A stretch of 12,381 nucleotides of DNA from Marisimplicoccus framensis_A (GTDB taxonomy: Bacteria; Bacteroidota; Bacteroidia; Flavobacteriales; Flavobacteriaceae), in assembly GCA_042088875.1 (NCBI GenBank), contig JBELLF010000029.1, forward strand, positions 1 through 12,381, written 5' to 3'. Position 1 is the first letter of the stretch, and every line of letters starts with the position of its first letter. Of this stretch, positions 1 through 6,144 are shown piece by piece. Both the position numbers and the translations under genes were made by a program. Below the pieces are notes generated by a model, which did no database searches, had not been told where the DNA came from, and worked only from the letters and a program-made list of their open reading frames with translations.

Positions 1-2828
1 TATTTGAAGGATTAAAAGAAGAAATTATCCTTGAAAAATTGAATTTAAAAACAGAACTATTAGAGCTTAAATCAAGTGGAATTTTAAAAGATATTTTGAC
101 AAATGATTATAAGGTTTTAATTGATTTATATGATATTGACATTAGTGAAGAAGAAGTTAGTAAAACATTAAATTTAAATCAACAATTTACCCTTCCAATT
201 CTTGATGGAAATATTAACCTAAATAAAGGGTTAATAAATTATAGTTTTTCTCAAAACAGTACCTTTTCATCTTCTGCGAATATATATGGAACCGGCTTAT
301 TTGAGGAGAAGACTTCATTTGACTTTAAGATTATTTTAAATCTTCTAGAAGATGATGAGTTCTTGAGTCCTCTTAATCTAGATAACTTGAAATTAGACTC
401 AAGATTTAGAATAACACCTGATCAAGAAATAACTTTTGTTGGAGATGCTGAGATTGTTCAGAATGATAACATTACAAATGTTGATTTTAATACTAGTATT
501 GTAAATAATAATTTATCATCAAAACTTGGAGTAACCAAAGAAAACGTTAGACTTGACTACGAAATTTATGGTAATCTGTTAAAAAAGAAGTTGAACGCAT
601 CTGGTAAAATATCTCTAGATACTATTCCTGTAAACAATATAGATAGTTTTAGTGCAGAGACTTATATTGAAATTGACTTTTCAGTTGAAAATTATATCAA
701 ATCTAACTTAAAGTTGAAAGAAATTAATATAAACACATCAACTGATAAAATATATTTATCTGAACTAAATGAAATAAATGAAATTCTAAACTATGATTAT
801 ATAGATTCATTAAAAAAATATGATTTTTATCTTCAATGGAATGATAAGAAACTTAGCCTAGAATCAAATCTTGGCTCTAACATTTTTATCAATGGTTTCT
901 ATAATAATGAGAATGATATTGATTTAAATTTTGAACTATCAAATTTATTTATTCAAAATTTCTTTGAAATAAATAAGAACCCAATTTCTGGTAATATTGC
1001 ATCTAAAATAAACTTAAACAGGAGTGATACAAATAGAACACTTAGAATAGATGCTTCAATAGAAGATATTAATATCAAAGAATATGAAATAGGTGATTTA
1101 GAAATTAATGCTTTTGGAAATACTGATTTTGATTCATACTCAATTGATTTAAAATTACTAAAAAATGAAAATATTACTCTTGAGTCTGAAGGAACAGTTA
1201 TTGCGATTAATGAAAAACCTAATTTAGACTTAGATTTAAATTTTAATAACTTTGATATATCATTTATTGAAAAAATTGGCTTAAACACCTTAAATGAGAT
1301 CTCTAGTTCAATCTCTGGGCAAGTTAATCTATGGGGTGTATATGATAATCTTCAACATAATGGAAGCCTTATTTTAAATAAGTCAAAATTTTTCATTCCA
1401 TATCTAAATATTGAATACTTAATAAATGATAATTCAGAGCTCACACTCTATAATCAAAATATTGAATTTAAAAATATATCAGTAGGTCATATTGATTCAA
1501 ACTCTTTCTCTTCTTTAAATGGAAAAATAACCCATTCAGATTATAAGGACTGGAATTTAGACTTAGTATTCCAATCAGATAGGTTATTTATTCTAAATAA
1601 AGACTTTAGTGAAGATGAAAGTTTTTATGGTAAGGCATATATCGATGGTCAAATTTCAATTATAGGTCCAACTAATCAGATCGCTATTGATATCGATGCA
1701 ATTACAGAGTCTGGAACATACATTACTATACCTAGAACAAATAATTATTCGATTGATGATTTCTCTTTTATTAAATTTAATGACTTAAGTAATTCAAATT
1801 TATTGAATGAAAATAATGTATTTGAAAATACCACTCAATTTAATAATAAAACTGTTGATTTGAATATTGACCTTGAAATTGATAATAATGCTAAAGTGGA
1901 TATAACAATAGATCAGGAAACGGGAAGCTTTATTAGTGGAACTGGAAATGGTAATCTATTTATGGAAATAGATTCGGACGGAAAATTTAATATTTATGGA
2001 GATTATATAACTACTGAAGGCGAATATAACTTTAAAGACCTTGCTATAATTGATAAAAAATTTTTATTAAAGGATGGCGGAACAATTATTTGGGATGGTG
2101 ATCCTCTTGGAGCAGAAATGAATTTGCTTGCAACTTATGAAGTCCCTGGTGGTTCTAATCCAGCCTTACTTTTAGATAATCCCAATTTTAATAAAAAAAT
2201 TCCCACTGATGTTGAAATTAAGCTTACTGGTAATTTAACAAAACCTAATAGTCCCGATTTTGAGATATACTTTCCAAATACTAGTAGTACGGTAACCTCA
2301 GAAATTAATTATAAATTAAATGATCCTGAGATAAGACAACTCCAAGCCATCTCTCTTTTGACTCAAGGAATTTTTATAAACGAAGTTAGTGTTTCTATAG
2401 AGGGAATAACAAATAATATTTATGAAAAAGTGTCTGATGTTTTTAGTGATCTATTGGGAGGTTCACAGGGCCCCCTTAAAGTTGGTTTAAATTATTTACA
2501 GGGAGATAAGAGTGATATACTTGACATTAAAACAGAGGATAGATTTGGAGTTACTTTATCCACTGAAATTAGTGATAAAATCCTTTTTAACGGTAAAATT
2601 GGTGTTCCGATAGGTGGAATTGAAGAAACTCTAATAATTGGAGATGTTCAAATTGATTTTATTTTAAATGATGATGGATCTCTTAAAGCCAAAGTATTTA
2701 ATAGAGAAAATGAGTTCAGGTATATTGGTGATAAACTAGGTTATACTCAAGGAGTTGGTTTAACATATCAAGTTGATTTTCAAACTTTTCGAGATCTCCT
2801 TTCTAAACTTTTAGAAAAAAACAAGTAA
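1..2828 (+). CDS. tamB: TamB-like translocation/assembly module protein, 5'-truncated by the window edge
   Basis: The frame is open to the left edge (first full codon at base 3), so the true start lies outside the window; a TTG at 39 is only an internal codon. About 941 C-terminal residues are visible and end in TAA. Bacteroidota TamB proteins are usually well over 1,300 residues, so roughly the last two thirds is present. The protein is a long, repetitive beta-strand sequence rich in Asn, Asp, Ile and Leu with few charged clusters, as expected of the elongated beta-taco/AsmA-like fold that bridges inner and outer membranes. The last ~370 residues match the TamB C-terminal domain (DUF490): an IDGQISIIGPTNQ stretch, a GDYITTEGEYNF segment, an EIRQLQAISLLTQG segment, and the closing YIGDKLGYTQGVGLTYQV with a final amphipathic strand. 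By family knowledge it works in outer-membrane protein assembly or anterograde phospholipid transport. The phylum often lacks a classical TamA partner; none is visible here. Confidence 0.88.
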   Translation, partial: FEGLKEEIILEKLNLKTELLELKSSGILKDILTNDYKVLIDLYDIDISEEEVSKTLNLNQQFTLPILDGNINLNKGLINYSFSQNSTFSSSANIYGTGLFEEKTSFDFKIILNLLEDDEFLSPLNLDNLKLDSRFRITPDQEITFVGDAEIVQNDNITNVDFNTSIVNNNLSSKLGVTKENVRLDYEIYGNLLKKKLNASGKISLDTIPVNNIDSFSAETYIEIDFSVENYIKSNLKLKEININTSTDKIYLSELNEINEILNYDYIDSLKKYDFYLQWNDKKLSLESNLGSNIFINGFYNNENDIDLNFELSNLFIQNFFEINKNPISGNIASKINLNRSDTNRTLRIDASIEDINIKEYEIGDLEINAFGNTDFDSYSIDLKLLKNENITLESEGTVIAINEKPNLDLDLNFNNFDISFIEKIGLNTLNEISSSISGQVNLWGVYDNLQHNGSLILNKSKFFIPYLNIEYLINDNSELTLYNQNIEFKNISVGHIDSNSFSSLNGKITHSDYKDWNLDLVFQSDRLFILNKDFSEDESFYGKAYIDGQISIIGPTNQIAIDIDAITESGTYITIPRTNNYSIDDFSFIKFNDLSNSNLLNENNVFENTTQFNNKTVDLNIDLEIDNNAKVDITIDQETGSFISGTGNGNLFMEIDSDGKFNIYGDYITTEGEYNFKDLAIIDKKFLLKDGGTIIWDGDPLGAEMNLLATYEVPGGSNPALLLDNPNFNKKIPTDVEIKLTGNLTKPNSPDFEIYFPNTSSTVTSEINYKLNDPEIRQLQAISLLTQGIFINEVSVSIEGITNNIYEKVSDVFSDLLGGSQGPLKVGLNYLQGDKSDILDIKTEDRFGVTLSTEISDKILFNGKIGVPIGGIEETLIIGDVQIDFILNDDGSLKAKVFNRENEFRYIGDKLGYTQGVGLTYQVDFQTFRDLLSKLLEKNK

Positions 2829-2877
2829 ATCAGTCTTTTAAAAATAATAATCGTTTAAAAAAATAGAATTTTATGAG

Positions 2878-2885
2878 TAAATTTG
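2878..2885 (+). promoter_or_regulatory. Candidate Bacteroidota -7 promoter box for pfkA-gap-kinase
   Basis: TAAATTTG matches the Bacteroidota -7 consensus TAnnTTTG exactly. It sits in the 74-base gap after tamB and ends 17 bases before the pfkA TTG, which would give a short leader. The expected -33 region holds only GTTTA, a one-base miss of TTTG, so the -33 element is weak. The short AT-rich motif can occur by chance here. Confidence 0.35.
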
Positions 2886-2902
2886 AACAACTTTAGCTAA
2901 AA

Positions 2903-3889
2903 TTGTCAAGTAAAATAAAAAAAATTGGTGTATTGACATCAGGAGGTGATTCTCCTGGAATGAATGCTGCTGTAAGAGCTGTTGTTAGATCTGCTGAATT
3001 TCACAAAATAGACTGTTATGGTATTTTTAAAGGTTTTGAAGGATTAATATCTGATGACATTAAAAAACTTAATGCAAGATCAGTTAAAAATATTATCAAT
3101 AAAGGTGGTACAATTTTGAAATCTGCTAGGTGTCTTGAATTTAGGACTAAAGAGGGTAGATTAAAAGCAAAACAAACTTTAGATAAGTATGGAATAGATT
3201 CTCTTATAATAATTGGAGGAAATGGATCACTTGAAGGAGGAAAAGTCTTTGAAGAAGAGAATGGTGTTAAAGTTATCGGAATTCCAGGTACTATTGATAA
3301 TGACTTAGCTGGAACCAGATTTTCTCTAGGCTATGATACTGCCCTTAATACAGCTGTGGAAGCAATTGATAAAATTAGGGATACTGCTATTTCTCACAAT
3401 AGACTTTTCTTTATAGAAGTTATGGGAAAAGGTTCAGGTCATATTGCTTTAAATGCAGGAATTGGTGCAGGTGCAGAAGAAGTTCTAATCCCTCAAAAAG
3501 AAATGGATCTTGATAGATTGCTTAAGTCACTAAAACACAGTGAAAAATCTGGAAAGTCATCAAGCATAATTGTTGTATCTGAAGGAGAAAAAATAGGAGA
3601 TAATGTATTTAAATTTTCCTCTTATATAGAAAAAAACTTCCCACACTATGAAACTAGAGTTTCAATTCTCGGCCATATTCAAAGAGGAGGTTCTCCTTCA
3701 TGTTTTGATAGAGTTTTAGCTTCAAGAATGGGTGTGTATGCAGTTGACTGTTTATTGGAAAGTAAAAGTAAAATAATGGTAGGCATAATCGATAATAAAT
3801 TAGTCTCTGTCCCAATCGATAATGCTTTAAAAGGAGGTCAAGAAATTGATGATGAACTTATTAGGGTTAGTGACATAATTTCAATTTAA
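2903..3889 (+). CDS. pfkA: 6-phosphofructokinase (ATP-type fold, altered ATP/Mg motif)
   Basis: A 328-residue cytosolic protein of the PfkA family, which phosphorylates fructose 6-phosphate to fructose 1,6-bisphosphate. Visible motifs are GGDSPGMNAAVR (14-25), GGTILKSAR, PGTIDND with the catalytic-base Asp132, SHNR, VVSEGE, and LGHIQRGGSP with the substrate-binding His and Arg. The length matches bacterial PfkA (about 320). The start is TTG: an in-frame TAG lies 9 bases upstream and the TTG gives the expected SSKIKKIGVLTSGGD N-terminus. No Shine-Dalgarno is seen. Two oddities: the usual GGDGS loop reads GGNGS (Asn107, AAT at 3221-3223, equivalent to E. coli Asp103) and the usual VMGR reads VMGK (Lys176, AAA at 3428-3430, equivalent to E. 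coli Arg171). Gly108 after Asn107 is the residue typical of ATP rather than pyrophosphate users. It heads a cluster with gap and a sugar kinase. Family assignment is certain; full catalytic competence is less so. Confidence 0.93.
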   Translation: MSSKIKKIGVLTSGGDSPGMNAAVRAVVRSAEFHKIDCYGIFKGFEGLISDDIKKLNARSVKNIINKGGTILKSARCLEFRTKEGRLKAKQTLDKYGIDSLIIIGGNGSLEGGKVFEEENGVKVIGIPGTIDNDLAGTRFSLGYDTALNTAVEAIDKIRDTAISHNRLFFIEVMGKGSGHIALNAGIGAGAEEVLIPQKEMDLDRLLKSLKHSEKSGKSSSIIVVSEGEKIGDNVFKFSSYIEKNFPHYETRVSILGHIQRGGSPSCFDRVLASRMGVYAVDCLLESKSKIMVGIIDNKLVSVPIDNALKGGQEIDDELIRVSDIISI

Positions 3890-3900
3890 TTTTTAAAAAA

Positions 3901-4899
3901 ATGGCAATAAATATTGGTATTAACGGTTTTGGAAGAATAGGTAGATTAGTTTTTAGATCTGCTATAAATAATGATATTTTTAATGTTACATGTATTAATG
4001 ATCTTTTAGATATAAATCATTTAGCATATCTACTAAAATATGATTCAGTTCATGGAACTTTTGATGGCTCTATTGAAATAAGTGATAATAAATTGATTGT
4101 AAATGGAAAACCTATACAAATAACTGCTGAAAGAGATCCTGTTAATATTGATTGGTCTGGAATGAATACTGATATTGTAGCTGAGTGTACAGGTATTTTT
4201 ACTTCTATTGAAACATCCTCTGCTCATTTAAAAGCAGGTGCAAAGAAAGTTGTAATTTCAGCTCCTAGTGCAGACGCTCCTATGTTTGTAATGGGTGTTA
4301 ATCATCTTGATGCAAAGCACAATGATCTTATAGTATCAAATGCATCTTGTACAACTAATTGCTTAGCACCGATTGCTAAAGTATTAAATGACAGTTTTGG
4401 AATAGAGGAAGGTTTAATGACAACCGTACATGCAGCAACTGCTACACAGTTTACAGTTGATGGCCCATCAAAAAAAGATTTTAGAGGAGGCAGAAGCTCT
4501 CTTTTAAATATTATACCTAGTTCTACTGGAGCAGCTAAGGCAGTTACTAAAGTAATTCCATCTTTAGATGGAAAATTAACAGGTATGGCTTTTAGAATTC
4601 CTACAGCGAATGTTTCTGTAGTTGATCTTACAGTTAGATTATCCAAAAATACAAGTTATGAGGAAATTAAAAAACATATGCTAGATGCATCAAAAAAGGA
4701 TCTCAATGGAATACTTGGTTACTGTGATGATCTAGTTGTTTCTCAAGATTTTATTGGGGATAAAAGAACATCTATTTTTGATGCCAACGCAGGTATGGAA
4801 CTAAACTCAAACTTTTTTAAAATAATCTCATGGTATGATAATGAATGTGGCTATTCAAATAAACTACTTGATTTATCTGAACATATCTTTTCAATATAA
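3901..4899 (+). CDS. gap: Type I glyceraldehyde-3-phosphate dehydrogenase, NAD-type
   Basis: A 332-residue protein of standard GapA length. It oxidises glyceraldehyde 3-phosphate with phosphate and NAD to 1,3-bisphosphoglycerate in the cytosol. The Rossmann motif INGFGRIGRLVFR opens the protein, and Asp34 in the INDLLD segment suggests NAD preference. The active site is SNASCTTNC with nucleophile Cys150, paired with His177 in TVHAATATQ. VDGPSKKD, NIIPSSTGAAKAV, the MAFRIPTANVSVVDL core and the C-terminal WYDNECGYSNK are all present. Relative to most homologues I recall, ATQKTVDGP reads ATQFTVDGP (Phe184) and DWRGG reads DFRGG (Phe194); the catalytic residues are intact. It starts at ATG 11 bases after pfkA, in an A-rich gap without a Shine-Dalgarno, and is almost certainly co-transcribed with pfkA. 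Confidence 0.96.
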   Translation: MAINIGINGFGRIGRLVFRSAINNDIFNVTCINDLLDINHLAYLLKYDSVHGTFDGSIEISDNKLIVNGKPIQITAERDPVNIDWSGMNTDIVAECTGIFTSIETSSAHLKAGAKKVVISAPSADAPMFVMGVNHLDAKHNDLIVSNASCTTNCLAPIAKVLNDSFGIEEGLMTTVHAATATQFTVDGPSKKDFRGGRSSLLNIIPSSTGAAKAVTKVIPSLDGKLTGMAFRIPTANVSVVDLTVRLSKNTSYEEIKKHMLDASKKDLNGILGYCDDLVVSQDFIGDKRTSIFDANAGMELNSNFFKIISWYDNECGYSNKLLDLSEHIFSI

Positions 4900-4905
4900 A
4901 CTAAA

Positions 4906-5763
4906 ATGATTTTAATAGTTGACAGTGGATCTACAAAAACTGACTGGATAGCACTTGATAAAAATGGTGAGGAATTGTTCTCAACTCAAACTCTTGGATT
5001 AAACCCTCAAATGTTATCCAATGAAATTCTAAATGAGCGTATTAAAAATAACTTTGATATTTATAAAAATAGAAAAAATGTTGAAAAACTATTTTTTTAT
5101 GGTGCAGGCTGCGGAGTTGAATCAACCCAGGAAAGAATTTTAAAAGTATTTAAGTTTATTTTCACAAACAGTGAGCTTGATATAAAAGAAGATACATATG
5201 CCGCTGTTTATTCTGCAGTTGATCAAGGAGTTCCTTCTATAGTAAATATTATTGGTACAGGTTCAAATTGCTCCTACTATGATGGTGAAAATGTAATTCA
5301 AAAAGTTCATTCTTTAGGGTATGTTCTAATGGATTATGCTAGTGGGAACTATTACGGAAAGTATCTGATCAGAGCATATTATTTTAATAAAATGCCTGAA
5401 AATCTTAGAGTAGAATTTGCTAAAAAATTTGATTTATCCCCAAATACTATAAAGAATAGATTATATAGAGAAGAAAATCCAAATACTTACTTGGCTAGTT
5501 TTGCGCGTTTTTTAATTGAAAATAAATCTGATGAATATTTTAAGGAAATAATTTTTAAAGGTCTTGAAAGGTTTATTGATTATCAAATTCTCCAATATGA
5601 TGATTTTAGTAATGTTGATATTCATTATGTAGGTTCTATTGCATATTTCTTGAAAGATGAAATTATTAAAATTGGCAATAAATATAATTTAAAGACGGGT
5701 AAGTTTGTTAAAAGACCTATCGTAGGTTTAGTTGATTATCATAAAAAGAATATTCTTAAATAA
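4906..5763 (+). CDS. BadF/BadG/BcrA/BcrD-family sugar kinase, probable N-acetylglucosamine kinase
   Basis: A 285-residue ASKHA-fold protein. The phosphate-1 loop VDSGSTKTDW spans residues 5-14, the phosphate-2 loop IIGTGSNCS lies at about 115-123, and a VGSIAYF segment (242-248) fits the adenosine-binding motif. The size and the STKTDW signature fit the Bacteroidota proteins annotated as N-acetylglucosamine kinase or BadF-type ATPase. These would phosphorylate GlcNAc or a related amino sugar with ATP; the exact substrate cannot be read from the sequence. The motif that is usually GDEGSG in GlcNAc kinases reads MDYASG here (Asp143 retained, Tyr144 where Glu is usual). It begins 6 bases after gap, and the position behind pfkA and gap suggests feeding of sugar phosphates into glycolysis. 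It ends exactly against the convergent ridA stop codon, so its transcript must terminate inside ridA or read on as antisense. Confidence 0.82.
   Translation: MILIVDSGSTKTDWIALDKNGEELFSTQTLGLNPQMLSNEILNERIKNNFDIYKNRKNVEKLFFYGAGCGVESTQERILKVFKFIFTNSELDIKEDTYAAVYSAVDQGVPSIVNIIGTGSNCSYYDGENVIQKVHSLGYVLMDYASGNYYGKYLIRAYYFNKMPENLRVEFAKKFDLSPNTIKNRLYREENPNTYLASFARFLIENKSDEYFKEIIFKGLERFIDYQILQYDDFSNVDIHYVGSIAYFLKDEIIKIGNKYNLKTGKFVKRPIVGLVDYHKKNILK
5710..5729 (-). terminator. Weak candidate terminator for lptD-ridA, inside the opposing kinase gene
   Basis: On the minus strand, ACCTA-CGA-TAGGT forms a 5-bp stem with a triloop (extendable by one wobble and one A-T pair) and runs into TTTT, about 35-55 bases past the ridA stop. 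It has only two G-C pairs, so it is a weak candidate, noted because no intergenic space exists for a terminator. Confidence 0.15.
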
Positions 5764-6144
5764 TTAATTTATTGCTATCATAGATATTTCGACATTAACA
5801 CTCATTGGTAATGTTTTTACTGCAATGGTTTCTCTAGCAGGTTCCATTCCATTTTCAAGGTAACTACCATATACTTCGTTTACATCATTAAAATAATTCA
5901 TATCTGATAAAAATATTGTTGACTTTACTACATTTTTAAAGTCCATTTTAGCTTCTGCTAAAATATTCTTTAAATTCTTCATCACTTGGTGAGTTTCATC
6001 TACTATAGAGTTATTATTTAACTTCATTGAGTTTGGATCTAATGCAATTTGACCCGAAATAAATAATATGCCATTTTTAAAAATAGCTTGATTGTAGGGT
6101 CCGATTGGTGAAGGTGCATTTTTAGTATTAATAATTTTTTTCAT
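5764..6144 (-). CDS. ridA: RidA family (YjgF/YER057c/UK114) enamine/imine deaminase
   Basis: A 126-residue protein, the standard RidA length; the family forms homotrimers in the cytosol and hydrolyses reactive 2-aminoacrylate and other imines from PLP enzymes. The N-terminal APSPIGPYNQA, the FISGQIALDP strand, the QVMKNLKNIL helix, the KSTIFLSDMNYFNDVN segment and the EPARETIAV signature are all recognisable. Tyr17, Arg104 and Glu119 correspond to residues important for deaminase activity in Salmonella RidA. The ATG at 6144 directly follows the lptD stop (TAA then ATG, zero bases), so it is co-transcribed with lptD and probably translationally coupled. Its stop abuts the stop of the convergent kinase gene. 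Confidence in the family is very high; the physiological imine substrate is inferred from the family. Confidence 0.95.
   Translation of the reverse strand: MKKIINTKNAPSPIGPYNQAIFKNGILFISGQIALDPNSMKLNNNSIVDETHQVMKNLKNILAEAKMDFKNVVKSTIFLSDMNYFNDVNEVYGSYLENGMEPARETIAVKTLPMSVNVEISMIAIN
5791..5818 (+). terminator. Weak candidate terminator for pfkA-gap-kinase, inside the opposing ridA gene
   Basis: On the plus strand, GACATTA and TAATGTT can pair over an 11-base loop (one G-T pair) and are followed by TTTT, about 28 bases beyond the kinase stop. The stem is AT-rich and thermodynamically weak. It is listed because it is the nearest hairpin plus T-run downstream of the operon and lies in ridA coding sequence. 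Confidence 0.2.

Noticed and set aside
953..1288. Minus-strand reading frame of 111 codons inside tamB
   Set aside because: It is antisense to a well-supported TamB domain, has no family features and no start signal. Long antisense frames are expected in such AT-rich, strand-biased coding DNA.
2940..2957. Hairpin CAGGAG/CTCCTG early in pfkA, with a similar one near 3684-3698
   Set aside because: Both come from codons for the conserved Gly-Gly-x-Ser-Pro motifs, so protein constraint explains them; there is no adjoining T-run.
3831..3878. Strong Shine-Dalgarno-like AAGGAGGT followed 10 bases later by ATGATG and a 9-codon frame
   Set aside because: The G-rich stretch encodes Lys-Gly-Gly of PfkA, the frame is tiny, and this lineage does not appear to use Shine-Dalgarno sites.
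4302..4646. Minus-strand reading frame of 114 codons inside gap, with a smaller one at 4045-4227
   Set aside because: Both are antisense to the conserved catalytic region of GAPDH and encode nothing recognisable.
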